Positions 36,016 through 45,555 of a DNA stretch of 64,000 bases are shown here, one piece after another. Origin of the DNA: Gammaproteobacteria bacterium (GTDB taxonomy: Bacteria > Pseudomonadota > Gammaproteobacteria > Pseudomonadales > Azotimanducaceae); the NCBI GenBank assembly GCA_026707045.1, contig JAPOXO010000012.1, positions 1 to 64,000 of the forward strand, read 5' to 3'. Each line of letters opens with the position of its first letter. Within the stretch, counting starts at the first letter, position 1. The translations under genes and the position numbers were made by a program. The notes below the pieces were generated by a model. The model was not told where the DNA came from. It worked only from the letters and a program-made list of their open reading frames with translations, and searched no databases.

Positions 36016-37967
36016 AAACGCCCGTAGCCTCTGAGTCGTTCCAGTTTGAACGGTTGTTCGACGATCCATCAGTCGATTGGGTCGCAACATTGGTCAGAAA
36101 CGACGACGAGCAAAGAAAGGTCATTCTCCACGTCGAACGATTGATTCAGGGATCCGAGTCAAAGGAACAAGCGGCTCGAATCGCAAATATTCTCATAGAA
36201 CTTGGAGTTGACACTCCTGTTGTTTTGGCGGGTGCACTGTTCTACGCGGTGCGGAACAAGGAAGTGGACTCGAATCTCATCGAGAACAGCGGAATCTCCA
36301 AATTGGTTACTTCGCTTCTCCGCATGGCTCAAGCGGATGTGGTCTCAAACACTGGCGCACCTTTCTTGGAGAGGCAGTCTCGCGATCAATCAAGAAACGT
36401 TCGTCGCATGCTAATTGCATTGATAGATGATCCCAGAGTAGCTGTTCTCAAGTTGGCTGAGAGACTGGTCATGTTGCGAACTGCTCAGGGTTTTCCACAC
36501 GAGCAAAGGATGAAGATTGCCAATGAAGTATTGGAATTCTATTGCCCATTAGCAAACCGGCTTGGAATTTGGCAGCTCAAATGGATGCTGGAAGACTTGT
36601 CGTTTGCATATTTGCATGAGGACAGCTATCGGGAAATCGCTGGTCAGCTAAGTGAGCGACGAGGAAGTCGTGAGAATCAGGTGGCGGCCGTATGCGAGGA
36701 TCTGAGATGGAGGTTGGACCGGGCTGGCATCAAGACAACCGTGACGGGTCGTGCAAAGAATCTCTACGGGATCTGGCGCAAAATGCAAGAAAAGGAGATC
36801 TCCTTTGACGCCGTCTATGATGTGGAAGCAGTTCGCGTAATAGTGGATTCTCCTCCCGAATGCTATGCCGTGCTGGGGGTTGTGCACACCTCCTGGCCAC
36901 CCATACCTAACACCTTCGACGACTACATTGCCAATCCCAAGGCGAATGGGTATCAGTCTATCCATACCGCTGTAGTTGGCCCGAGAGGGAGAAACTTGGA
37001 AGTTCAGGTTCGATCACTAAAAATGCACAAAGCCGCAGAACTAGGAGTTTGTGCACATTGGGCTTACAAGGACGATGATGCCGACTTGAACATGGGTAAA
37101 GTCGATTGGATGCGCGAGGTGCTGAATTGGCAGGAAGAGATGCAGATTGAAGAGTTCATAGACTTCACTCGTCGCAACGATGCTCCTCAACGCATCTACA
37201 TAGCTACTCCCAAAGGACACGTGATCGACTTACCATCAGGATCGACTGCGGTGGATTTTGCCTACTACATACATACAGAGATCGGCAACCATTGCTATGG
37301 AGTAAAGATCAATGGAAGCGAGCAATCACTCAACGTGCCGCTGAAGACTGGACAGATGGTTGAAATTATGACATCTGAAGAATCCAGTCCAGAAAGGAAA
37401 TGGTTGGAAACCGAACTTGGTTATGTGAGAACTTCTCGTGCTCGTCGTAGCATCCAAGAATGGTTTCGATCTGAATTGGAGCACGAGAATGTCAATGCAG
37501 GACGCACGCGACTCATTGAAGAGTGTCAACGCATGAAAATTGAAGTCGACGTCGAGACATTGGCAGGTAACAACGGCTACAAGAGCGTTAAGGATATGTA
37601 CGTTGCAGTGGCTGTTGGCGATCAACCTATTGAGGAATTGCTGCCCACGGAACTCATTAACGGTGAAGCGACCGACAAACCACCTAGCCAACGCGATAGA
37701 GAACAAAAAATCGTGGTTCAACAGCTCGAGGTGAGTGCTATAGACCGTCCTCGACTCTTGCTTGACATCACAATGGCGCTCGCAACTCTATCTGTCAATG
37801 TGGTCGGCGCGACTCTGCATTCTCCTCAGCCCGGAGAGGCGGCAACCCTCAATTTGAGGGTTGAAGTGGACAGCTTTGAAAAAGCACGACGCGTAATCAA
37901 CAAGCTCCGGGCAGTTCCGGACGTATCCAATGTGCGTCGTGTCGAACACGACGAGCAAAAGCAATAG
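36012..37967 (+). CDS. relA: RelA-type (p)ppGpp synthetase
   Basis: 651 residues. The N-terminal HD domain is degenerate: where SpoT has HD (LLHDV) this protein reads LFYAV, so it should not hydrolyse ppGpp. The synthetase domain is intact (GRAKNLYGIWRKM; ANPKANGYQSIHT). The motif that separates RelA (EXDD) from SpoT (RXKD) reads TFDD here, RelA-like with Glu replaced by Thr. A TGS domain (residues about 390-455) and a C-terminal ACT domain follow. Placement directly after recO, with a 4-base overlap, is unusual; a separate SpoT is expected elsewhere. Confidence 0.93.
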   Translation: MKTPVASESFQFERLFDDPSVDWVATLVRNDDEQRKVILHVERLIQGSESKEQAARIANILIELGVDTPVVLAGALFYAVRNKEVDSNLIENSGISKLVTSLLRMAQADVVSNTGAPFLERQSRDQSRNVRRMLIALIDDPRVAVLKLAERLVMLRTAQGFPHEQRMKIANEVLEFYCPLANRLGIWQLKWMLEDLSFAYLHEDSYREIAGQLSERRGSRENQVAAVCEDLRWRLDRAGIKTTVTGRAKNLYGIWRKMQEKEISFDAVYDVEAVRVIVDSPPECYAVLGVVHTSWPPIPNTFDDYIANPKANGYQSIHTAVVGPRGRNLEVQVRSLKMHKAAELGVCAHWAYKDDDADLNMGKVDWMREVLNWQEEMQIEEFIDFTRRNDAPQRIYIATPKGHVIDLPSGSTAVDFAYYIHTEIGNHCYGVKINGSEQSLNVPLKTGQMVEIMTSEESSPERKWLETELGYVRTSRARRSIQEWFRSELEHENVNAGRTRLIEECQRMKIEVDVETLAGNNGYKSVKDMYVAVAVGDQPIEELLPTELINGEATDKPPSQRDREQKIVVQQLEVSAIDRPRLLLDITMALATLSVNVVGATLHSPQPGEAATLNLRVEVDSFEKARRVINKLRAVPDVSNVRRVEHDEQKQ

Positions 37968-38017
37968 TCGGTGTCCGCTAGGAAGCAATCGCATCGAATG
38001 CGGATTGTGACGCTCCG

Positions 38018-38659
38018 ATGCGATTGATATTTCTTGGCCCACCAGGTTCGGGTAAAGGCACTCAGGCCGAATTTGTCTGCCGCGACCGGGGAATACCACA
38101 GATTTCTACTGGCGACATGTTGCGCAACGCCATTGCGGTGGGTTCGGAACTAGGATTACAAGCCAAGGCAGTTATGGATCGGGGTGATCTGGTTTCGGAT
38201 GACATCATTCTTGGGCTTGTAGAGGAGCGACTGCAACAACCTGACTGTGAAAACGGCAGTTTATTTGATGGCTTTCCTCGGACCCTAGAGCAAGCCAATG
38301 GCCTTTTCAAAATCGGAATTTCGGTAGACGCAGTTCTTGAAATTCAGATATCCGACGAGGCGATAGTAGGCCGGGTCACCTCTCGACGAGTTCATGAAGC
38401 CAGCGGTAGAACCTACAACATCGTGACCCGGCCTCCAAAAGTCGAAGGAATTGACGATGTTACGGGAGAACCTTTAGTTCATCGAGACGACGACAAGGAA
38501 GAAACCGTGCGGAATCGACTAAGCGTGTATCGAGCCCTGACTGAACCCTTAGTTGATTACTACCGTGAATTGGAATTGGAATATTTCGTCGTTGATGGTT
38601 CAGGACCAGTGGAAGAGATCCGTTCGAGGATCAAAAAGTCTTTGGATTCGCTTTCGTAA
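38018..38659 (+). CDS. adk: Adenylate kinase
   Basis: 213 residues, the usual length. P-loop GPPGSGKGTQA, the AMP site DGFPRTLEQA and the LID region (RTYN to HRDDDKEETVRNRL) are present. It interconverts ATP, AMP and ADP in the cytoplasm. The LID contains no four-Cys zinc site, as in other gammaproteobacteria. It sits 50 bases after relA on the same strand and converges on moeA with a 45-base gap. Confidence 0.96.
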   Translation: MRLIFLGPPGSGKGTQAEFVCRDRGIPQISTGDMLRNAIAVGSELGLQAKAVMDRGDLVSDDIILGLVEERLQQPDCENGSLFDGFPRTLEQANGLFKIGISVDAVLEIQISDEAIVGRVTSRRVHEASGRTYNIVTRPPKVEGIDDVTGEPLVHRDDDKEETVRNRLSVYRALTEPLVDYYRELELEYFVVDGSGPVEEIRSRIKKSLDSLS

Positions 38660-38704
38660 TCTAGTCTATTTAGCCTTCTATTTCAGTGTGCCAAACTCGA
38701 CGGG

Positions 38705-39928
38705 CTAGACGAAAGTGTTGTGTCCCGGCAGAATCCAAACATTGACTGTTTCGCCTTGGCGTAGTAAAGCTCGATGCGAAGGAACTTCTATCAAGCAGTT
38801 GCATTGGTAGAACGAGGCGAGACGATTGGAGCTTTGGTCGCCTGTAGGACCTACTTGAAGCGATCCTCCTCTAGAAAGTAGGACTCCGCGTTGATACTCG
38901 CGACGACCGGGTCTGTGCCGGATGGCGGAGGACAGAGTTGCTTGAAACTGTGTTGGCTTGCGCCATGGTAGTCCAGACAGAGCATCGATAGTTGGAGCCA
39001 CGAAAAGCAAATACGTGATAATCGTAGAAACCGGATTGCCTGGCAGACCGAAGAAAAGGCTCCCGTTTACATTGCCTACTGCAAGCGGCTTGCCAGGTTT
39101 TAGTGCAATTCTCCAGAAATTGAGACTTCCGGCTTCTTCAATTGCGGGACGAACCAAGTCTGTGTCTCCTACCGACACACCTCCGCTCGCAACAACGAGA
39201 TCAACTTCTCCGGCTGTGGTGTCTATTGCTCTTCGTATTGCCGTCTTGTCGTCCTCGATGTGTCCTAAATCCGTTAGCACAACCGGTTTCGTTCTGAGCA
39301 GCATCGAGAGAGACATTCGATTGGACTCATAAATCTGTCCGTGCTTCAGATCTCTTCCCGGATCTTGCAGTTCATCGCCTGTTGAGAAAATGGCGACCCG
39401 AATCTTTCGAAATACTTCAACTTCCGTTATGCCGCAGGCCGCAAACCAACCCACGGCGAAGGGTGAAAGATATTCTCCCGTGTTTGCGATACGATCTCCA
39501 GCTGCGACATCCATCCCACGACGACGAATGTTGTCTCCAATTTGCACAGTGTCGCTCAGCATGATGGAGGCACCGTCCCGCAAAGTCTCCTCCTGAATCG
39601 CAATTGCAGCCGTACCGTTGGGAATTGCGGCGCCCGTGAAAATGCGACAGGCTTGTTCGGAAGTCAGTTTTTTCTTGAAAGGATGACCCGCCAGTGATTC
39701 CCCGATGACTTCGAAAGTATTTCCCGCTTCGAAGGGATTGGCCCCGCTGATTGCGTAGCCATCCATAGCCGAACAGTCGAAGGGTGGCAAATCGATCGGC
39801 GCAGTTATGGGGTTTGCTGGAGAACGGCCTAATGCTTCCGAAACAGGAACAAACTCAGTTTCTCCGACCGTGCTGATCAACGAAACAAGCCGCTTCTGCG
39901 CGTCCTCGACGGATAACATACGCTTCAT
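38705..39928 (-). CDS. moeA: Molybdopterin molybdenumtransferase MoeA
   Basis: 407 residues. It inserts molybdate into adenylylated molybdopterin. Landmarks: DLPPFDCSAMDGYA, then PIPNGTAAIAI-like (GAAIPNGTAAI), the VVASGGVSVGDTDLV MoaB/Mog block, and the KPGKPLAVG and GLPGNPVSTI loops. The start chosen is ATG 39928; MLSVEDA at 39919 is a second possibility, and a longer TTG at 39994 would lie inside tsaB. No other Moco genes are near. Confidence 0.9.
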   Translation of the reverse strand: MKRMLSVEDAQKRLVSLISTVGETEFVPVSEALGRSPANPITAPIDLPPFDCSAMDGYAISGANPFEAGNTFEVIGESLAGHPFKKKLTSEQACRIFTGAAIPNGTAAIAIQEETLRDGASIMLSDTVQIGDNIRRRGMDVAAGDRIANTGEYLSPFAVGWFAACGITEVEVFRKIRVAIFSTGDELQDPGRDLKHGQIYESNRMSLSMLLRTKPVVLTDLGHIEDDKTAIRRAIDTTAGEVDLVVASGGVSVGDTDLVRPAIEEAGSLNFWRIALKPGKPLAVGNVNGSLFFGLPGNPVSTIITYLLFVAPTIDALSGLPWRKPTQFQATLSSAIRHRPGRREYQRGVLLSRGGSLQVGPTGDQSSNRLASFYQCNCLIEVPSHRALLRQGETVNVWILPGHNTFV

Positions 39929-40550
39929 GGCTACAGTTCTTGCATTAGAGACAACCTCAGAAATATGTTCTGTGGCACTGAATTTTGGGCGCAATATCTT
40001 AGCGGAAAGCCGAATTGCTCCTAGACGTCACAACGAGTTGGTCTTGAAAATGGTCGATAAGTTGCTGGTTGCGTTGGAAATTCACCGAAAATCGATTGAC
40101 GTACTAGCATTCTCCTGCGGTCCGGGTTCTTTTACGGGAGTTCGATTGGGCGCCGCCGTTGCTCAAGGAATAGCGATGGGGTTGGATATTCAGGTGATTC
40201 CCGTGCCGACTTCGGATGTCATGGCAAATCGAGTCGCAAAGTGTTTTACTCAACGGTCAGAATTTTTCTTGCATCGCAGGTCCCACAAAGGTTGGGCGTA
40301 TGTGGCACGCTATGCATTAGCCGCTGGATCGTGTACGTGTGTGGAATCTGATCGATTGGTAGAGGAATGCCGCATTCCCGAAAACGCTATTGGATGTCAC
40401 GATGTATTTTTCACCGCGGAGGATGTCATCGATGTCGCGTACAAACGATTGGATCGTAGAGTTCCACCTCACCTAGCCCTGCCCAAGCTGGTCGATGGTG
40501 ATTCTCCGTACACACCCGGTGCGGGCCAATCTAAATCGGATCAATTCTGA
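39927..40550 (+). CDS. tsaB: tRNA threonylcarbamoyladenosine biosynthesis protein TsaB
   Basis: 207 residues from ATG 39927. The N-terminus LALETTSEICSVAL, the RRHNELVLKMVDKL stretch and CGPGSFTGVRLGAA are diagnostic. TsaB works with TsaD and TsaE in t6A synthesis at position 37 of tRNAs that read ANN codons. The C-terminal domain is a little short and diverged. Its start codon overlaps that of moeA on the other strand, and its stop overlaps the probable rsmJ start. Confidence 0.92.
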   Translation: MATVLALETTSEICSVALNFGRNILAESRIAPRRHNELVLKMVDKLLVALEIHRKSIDVLAFSCGPGSFTGVRLGAAVAQGIAMGLDIQVIPVPTSDVMANRVAKCFTQRSEFFLHRRSHKGWAYVARYALAAGSCTCVESDRLVEECRIPENAIGCHDVFFTAEDVIDVAYKRLDRRVPPHLALPKLVDGDSPYTPGAGQSKSDQF

Positions 40551-41272
40551 ATACCTCTCAAAGCACGATTGACATCCAAACTGCAACAATTTATCTCGAA
40601 CCCGAGGATTCTCGTGGACAGGAATTCGCCAGACTCTTGGGTCTTAGAGTAGAAAACACTCACGAAGCACCCGACGATTGGCACCTCGCATGCCGAGATG
40701 GCAGGCTGACTCTGTGTCATCCTTCAGATCGACCTTTTGCTCTTTCGTATGACGATGTCCAACGCAGAATAGAAAGCGCACGTACTTCGTCCGTAGCTAA
40801 AGCTTGTGGTGCAGATCGTCGGCCGAACGTTCTCGATGCCCTGGGTGGATGGGCATTGGACGCTATCACGCTTGCTAGGGCAGGGTGCTACGTAACTGTC
40901 ACAGAAGCTAATCCAATAGTCTGCGCCATGGCAAAAAACCTTGCAAGAGAAGCCGACGTAAGGACAACTTTCGTTTGTGGAAGTGTTGAGGAGTACTCGT
41001 CCGAAAATCGCGAATTTTTCGATGTGGTCTACTTGGATCCAATATTTCCGCAGCATCCCAAAGGGGCTCTTCCGTCCCGCAGAATGCAAATTCTCCAAAT
41101 TTTGGCGAAAACGGACACAGATCTAATGGAGTTGTTCAAGATCGCGAGAGAGCACTCGTTCAATCGTGTGGTTGTCAAGCTACGACGTAATCAATCAAGT
41201 CTATTTGAAAGTCCAGATTGGCAGATTTTGGGGAATGCTGTCCGATTCGACATATATCGAACTAGCGTCTGA
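40547..41272 (+). CDS. rsmJ: 16S rRNA (guanine1516-N2)-methyltransferase RsmJ, probable CTG start
   Basis: 241 residues if begun at CTG 40547, close to the 250 of the E. coli protein. The SAM site is in LDALGGWALDAITLARAGC and the DPIFPQHPKGALPS active-site block is clear. A standard TTG start exists only at 40637, which would delete about 30 residues that fit the family's N-terminal domain (ATIYLEPEDSRGQEFARLLG). Upstream the frame closes at a TAA at 40532, and the only initiator-like codons between are ATC, ATT and CTG. CTG forms a CTGA overlap with the tsaB stop, so coupled re-initiation is plausible. The 3' end overlaps plsB by 11 bases. Confidence 0.88.
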   Translation: MNTSQSTIDIQTATIYLEPEDSRGQEFARLLGLRVENTHEAPDDWHLACRDGRLTLCHPSDRPFALSYDDVQRRIESARTSSVAKACGADRRPNVLDALGGWALDAITLARAGCYVTVTEANPIVCAMAKNLAREADVRTTFVCGSVEEYSSENREFFDVVYLDPIFPQHPKGALPSRRMQILQILAKTDTDLMELFKIAREHSFNRVVVKLRRNQSSLFESPDWQILGNAVRFDIYRTSV

Positions 41273-43610
41273 CGTACTTTTCAGCAAGAATTCGGAAGTC
41301 GTAGGGAACCACTGAGCGTGCTTGTTCCATGACCAACAGCGCTGTTTCAGTTGACTCGACGGTTTTGTCTTGATTTTCTTGCATTACTCCAAACTCTAGC
41401 ATCGATTTCGCGACGGTTTCAAAGAATTTTCTGTCGATAAAGTAAGGTGACTCATCTCCATAAACGCGAGCTAGTAGGCGTCCAGATTGATGCGCTCGGT
41501 CTACAAGCGACTGAATATTTACACGATCATTCTCGTAGTGAAGGAGAGTGAGCAAAACGGTATAGAAACGATTCAGCATAGGTTGAACGAATTTGGCGAA
41601 AAGCCTTAGTATTTGTCGTTCTTCAGGGGATTGGCTAGCTTGGAGCATGTCGCCTTGCGTATATTGGACGAGGTTCAATTTTTCCAAGCATCCAATCCAT
41701 CTTCGTATTGAACGCGGGCTAGATCCGAAGCTCAGTTGCTCTGTGACGAATGGCACAAGAAAGTTGACAGCTTCAACTGTTTCTCGCACCGTGAGCGGCA
41801 ATTCGCGGTTCATATGAATTGCTGCGATGAGACCTTGAATTGCCACAACATGCAACGAGTTGTTGCGAAACCAAGTGAGAGAGTGGGCCATTTCGGGCTC
41901 GCATGTGATCACTTGAATCGAGCCGTCCAATTCGCGACGAATTTGATTCAGCAAAACGCACCGATCAACCATCTCCTGTGGGGACTCTGAAGGCAAGACA
42001 AGATCGTGGCGATGAGAATCGACATTTAGGACTCTCGTCAACCAAGCCAGATGTTCAATTAGCGTCATCTCGTCAATACTGTGAGACGGCGACGTGAGAA
42101 CTACAAGGGCGACAAGGTTTATGGGAGTCAATATCGCGGCGTTATTGATTGCATGTGTAATGGCGAAACCCAAGCGTTCAGTTTCTAGTTTTAGGTTCGA
42201 GTTCTCAACGAACGTATCAAGTTTGATGGGTTCCGCAATATGTACGTCAACCCGCCCCAATCGCGATCTAAGGAGACGAAGAGACATTACAACGTCCTGA
42301 AGCGACTCCGGATTCTTGGGTCTTCCAGCAAGTTCATTTAGATAAGCAGATGTATCAGGCACGGATTCGTACGCAATGTAGATAGGTACAACTGCAATGG
42401 GTCTTGGCAACCCCTTTTCTCTGCTTGCCAAGACCATACTCAGCAAACCAAATCGAGGTGGAAGGAGTGATCCGGTTCTGCTTCTTCCGCCTTCCACAAA
42501 GAATTCAACGCTTGTTCCCTGTTCAAAACACAGGTGAAGATAGGATTTGAGGACACTTTCGTATACAGGATCCTCTCGAAATGATCGCCGCATGAAGAAA
42601 GCTCCGCACCTTCGGAGCAATGGACCTACCACTGGAATGTCCAAGTTGTCTCCGGATGCAATTTGAGGGATCGCAAAGCCATGTTGAAACAGGAGATAGG
42701 AGAGTACGAGATAGTCGGTTTGAGACCGATGGTTTGGGGCGTAGATTAGAGTGTGAGTTTTGGCTATCGATTGAAGTCGATCTCGCCCGGTCAGTTGAAG
42801 TCCGTCGTAGACGCGGCGGAAATACCAGCTCAGCACTCGCCGCACCAACATCATTGCCGGATAGGACATCCGTGTCGCCATTTTTCTAACTTCGCGACCG
42901 AGCTTTCGGCGCGTTCTGGCGGAAACGGTTTCTTGCTGGTCGGTTAGGTCACCCGCAACATCGTCGACGATACGCTCCACCGTGTGGTCTAAACGATATA
43001 GATCAGGTCCAATGGTTGCATGTCGCGTCTGCTTGAATTGTCTTCTTAGTCGAACGCTTATATGGCGCAAATTCCAGTTGAGGGACTTATCACGTCTTGA
43101 GATGGCATTCCAGTCAAGGGGAACACCAAAATCGATCAGTACGTCTTTGCGACTGAACAGGAGGGTCAGAATACGCCGTAGAGCGAAACTTGGACCGTAT
43201 CGTTCTGAGATCAAGTTTCGCCATACGAACTTTTGGCGTTGAGCCGTTCTCCCCCAAAAGATCGATACTGGAACTACTTTGGCGTCAGAGTTGGGTAGCG
43301 CCAAAACCTCTTTTTGCCATTCAACAATTTCCGGAGAAAATCGACGCAATGTATAGCGTCGGCGCCAACCAACCGGCCGCAGCAGGTAAAACGACTCAAT
43401 TGAATGGTCTCTTGAGTGCCGTAGGACAGTATGAAGCAAGGCTAGATCGAAATCAGACCTTCGATACAACGCAAAAATGAGCGAGTCCCCATTCGCATTC
43501 GACTCGCCGATCAGTGTTGGTCGAACGACCCAGCGGACTAGTGTTCGGAGAAGCCCTATTCGAAAGTCGCGAAAAAATCCCTGATCTTCAACCCTAGAAT
43601 CCACCTTCAA
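41262..43610 (-). CDS. plsB: Glycerol-3-phosphate 1-O-acyltransferase PlsB
   Basis: 782 residues; makes 1-acyl-glycerol-3-phosphate, the first step of phospholipid synthesis, at the inner membrane. Acyltransferase motifs: NHRSQTDYLVLSY (HX4D) at about residue 293, then GGRSRTGSLLPP and VPIYIAYESV. The start is TTG 43610 (GGAAG upstream) or GTG 43604; both lie in the last codons of gspD, giving an overlap of 11-17 bases. The 3' end converges on rsmJ with an 11-base overlap. Confidence 0.94.
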   Translation of the reverse strand: MKVDSRVEDQGFFRDFRIGLLRTLVRWVVRPTLIGESNANGDSLIFALYRRSDFDLALLHTVLRHSRDHSIESFYLLRPVGWRRRYTLRRFSPEIVEWQKEVLALPNSDAKVVPVSIFWGRTAQRQKFVWRNLISERYGPSFALRRILTLLFSRKDVLIDFGVPLDWNAISRRDKSLNWNLRHISVRLRRQFKQTRHATIGPDLYRLDHTVERIVDDVAGDLTDQQETVSARTRRKLGREVRKMATRMSYPAMMLVRRVLSWYFRRVYDGLQLTGRDRLQSIAKTHTLIYAPNHRSQTDYLVLSYLLFQHGFAIPQIASGDNLDIPVVGPLLRRCGAFFMRRSFREDPVYESVLKSYLHLCFEQGTSVEFFVEGGRSRTGSLLPPRFGLLSMVLASREKGLPRPIAVVPIYIAYESVPDTSAYLNELAGRPKNPESLQDVVMSLRLLRSRLGRVDVHIAEPIKLDTFVENSNLKLETERLGFAITHAINNAAILTPINLVALVVLTSPSHSIDEMTLIEHLAWLTRVLNVDSHRHDLVLPSESPQEMVDRCVLLNQIRRELDGSIQVITCEPEMAHSLTWFRNNSLHVVAIQGLIAAIHMNRELPLTVRETVEAVNFLVPFVTEQLSFGSSPRSIRRWIGCLEKLNLVQYTQGDMLQASQSPEERQILRLFAKFVQPMLNRFYTVLLTLLHYENDRVNIQSLVDRAHQSGRLLARVYGDESPYFIDRKFFETVAKSMLEFGVMQENQDKTVESTETALLVMEQARSVVPYDFRILAEKYVRR

Positions 43611-45555
43611 ATATTTCTTCCGGAGTAGGCGATTCTAAATCTTTCCGTTGGTTTTGACTGTCCAATCTCAGCTGCCAGATTCCTCTAAGTTTTGAGGATG
43701 AGACTTCCGCTATCTCGTCCGCTGACGAAATCACCGTTGGACGAAGAAAAATTAGCAAGTGGCTCTTGGATTTGATCGTTCTGTTGCTGCGGAACAGCCT
43801 CCCCAAGAGAGGGATTTGGCCAAGGACGGGAACCCGCTGCGAAGACTGATTGAGATCATCTCTCATCAATCCTCCTAGGACGATGGTTTGTCCATTTTCT
43901 GCCACAACGGTTGTTGTAACTTCGCGTTTGCTTGTGACAATATCGCTAAGTCCGCTCTCGCCAATTCCCAGGTTGGGCGAGACCAAAGCGCCAACTTCAT
44001 TGGCGACTTCCATTCGAACGCTAAGGTCTTCGCGGATGTTTGGTGTCACCGTCAGTTTCACGCCTACATCCTCCCTTTGTACTTGAGTTAGCGGTTGTTG
44101 TCCCTGTTCGCGTTGCACCCCAAATGTTCCAGTTCGGAACGGAAGTTCTTGACCTACAAAGATCATTGACTCGTTGTTGTCGAGGGCATATACATAGGGA
44201 GTGGAGAGCAAGTCTGCCCTCGAGCTAGTTACAAGAGCGTTGATAATCGCACCAAAGGAAACGCCTGTGGGGTCCAGTTTGGCTACTGCGAGCGATGGAG
44301 ACGAAATCTGACTGAGAGTAGCTGCACCCGGACTAACGATTCCGTCTGAGCCCGATTCCTGAGTTTGCCCCAAACTATTCAACAAACTTGACAGAATGCC
44401 GCTGACGGAGGTCGTTACAAGGGGGATTCTGTCGTCACTGTCATCGGCTGCCCCAAGTTCAACTCCAACAACGTCGTCGTCTGAAACTGTTACTTCCACG
44501 ATGGCAGACTCAATAAGGACCTGCAATTTAGGTCTGTCCAATTGCGCGATGATTCCACTGATATCGGAGAGGAACGAAGGCGTTCCTCTTGCCAGGACGG
44601 CGTTGTTGGATGCGTCGAATTGCACAGAAAAGTTCATGTTTATGGAGGAAGACTGTTGGTTTTGGTTGGTTGGACTTGTGGCGCTTCCTTCGATATCTAA
44701 GAGATTTCCCAGCACTTCGGAAATGGATTCTGCATCGGCATGCTGTAGGTAGAAAACACGAGTTGTCGACGTGATCTGGTACGGTTGGTCCAAATGCGAG
44801 ATCGTTTCGGATGCAATTGCGAGTTCCTCTGGTGTGCCCCTCAAGAATATCGTGTTGTTGTTTTCGTTAGCAAACGCAATAAGCCCGATCGGAGAAGCTG
44901 ACGAACGCATCATCTCCGGGTGTATTTCTTCCAACATTGATGCAACGTCCCGCACCCATGCGTGTTTCATGGGCACGATAAGACTGGAGACTGCATTGAT
45001 TCGGTCAAGGTCCTGAATTAGGTCCAGGATCCTTGTTACATTGCCCGCATGGTCGGCAACAATCAATGCATTGGGATCGGTCACTGGTGCCAAGTGACCA
45101 TACGCGGACACGATTTGGCGCAGGACACGGGACGCTTCCGCAGATGTAATGTGCTTTAGTCCAATCACTTGAGCAACAAAGGTATCGCCGCTTATAGTTT
45201 CCTTGTCATCTTCGTAGTTCCAAGCTTTTGCGCTTGCGTGCGGCACGACTCGAGAGATTTCGCCGTCGTCTATCACCTGAAAGCCATGAACGCGCAATAT
45301 CGCTTCCAAAAGCATGAACACTCCGTCTGCATCCAGTTCTTGCGTGGAGATGACCGACACGGTTCCTCGTACTCGAGAATCTACGACAAACGAACGGTTG
45401 GTGATGGTCGCGACTTCTTCGATGAGGTCAGGAAGTTCGATGTCTTGATTGTTTATGGTGTAGAAACTCGTTTCTTGGGCAAGAACTGAAGCGGTCAGGA
45501 CTATTAGTCCTGCGGCCAAAATAGCCTTGAAAATTCGGTTACTGTATGTGTTCAT
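43594..45555 (-). CDS. gspD: Type II secretion system secretin GspD
   Basis: 653 residues with a signal peptide (IFKAILAAGLIVLTASVLA). An N0 domain (about 30-100) and repeated N1-N3 domains precede the secretin core, whose hallmark VPVLGQIPLLGRLF is near residue 582. A variable Ser/Asn-rich stretch (TSPTNQNQQSSSINM) lies between N domains, as in other GspD proteins. It forms the outer-membrane pore for folded exoproteins. It overlaps gspC by 4 bases (ATGA) and plsB at its 3' end. The pilotin, if any, is not here. Confidence 0.95.
   Translation of the reverse strand: MNTYSNRIFKAILAAGLIVLTASVLAQETSFYTINNQDIELPDLIEEVATITNRSFVVDSRVRGTVSVISTQELDADGVFMLLEAILRVHGFQVIDDGEISRVVPHASAKAWNYEDDKETISGDTFVAQVIGLKHITSAEASRVLRQIVSAYGHLAPVTDPNALIVADHAGNVTRILDLIQDLDRINAVSSLIVPMKHAWVRDVASMLEEIHPEMMRSSASPIGLIAFANENNNTIFLRGTPEELAIASETISHLDQPYQITSTTRVFYLQHADAESISEVLGNLLDIEGSATSPTNQNQQSSSINMNFSVQFDASNNAVLARGTPSFLSDISGIIAQLDRPKLQVLIESAIVEVTVSDDDVVGVELGAADDSDDRIPLVTTSVSGILSSLLNSLGQTQESGSDGIVSPGAATLSQISSPSLAVAKLDPTGVSFGAIINALVTSSRADLLSTPYVYALDNNESMIFVGQELPFRTGTFGVQREQGQQPLTQVQREDVGVKLTVTPNIREDLSVRMEVANEVGALVSPNLGIGESGLSDIVTSKREVTTTVVAENGQTIVLGGLMRDDLNQSSQRVPVLGQIPLLGRLFRSNRTIKSKSHLLIFLRPTVISSADEIAEVSSSKLRGIWQLRLDSQNQRKDLESPTPEEIFEGGF

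Noticed and set aside
39929..39994. Longer moeA from TTG 39994
   Set aside because: It would add residues that do not match MoeA and would overlap the start of tsaB by 68 bases.
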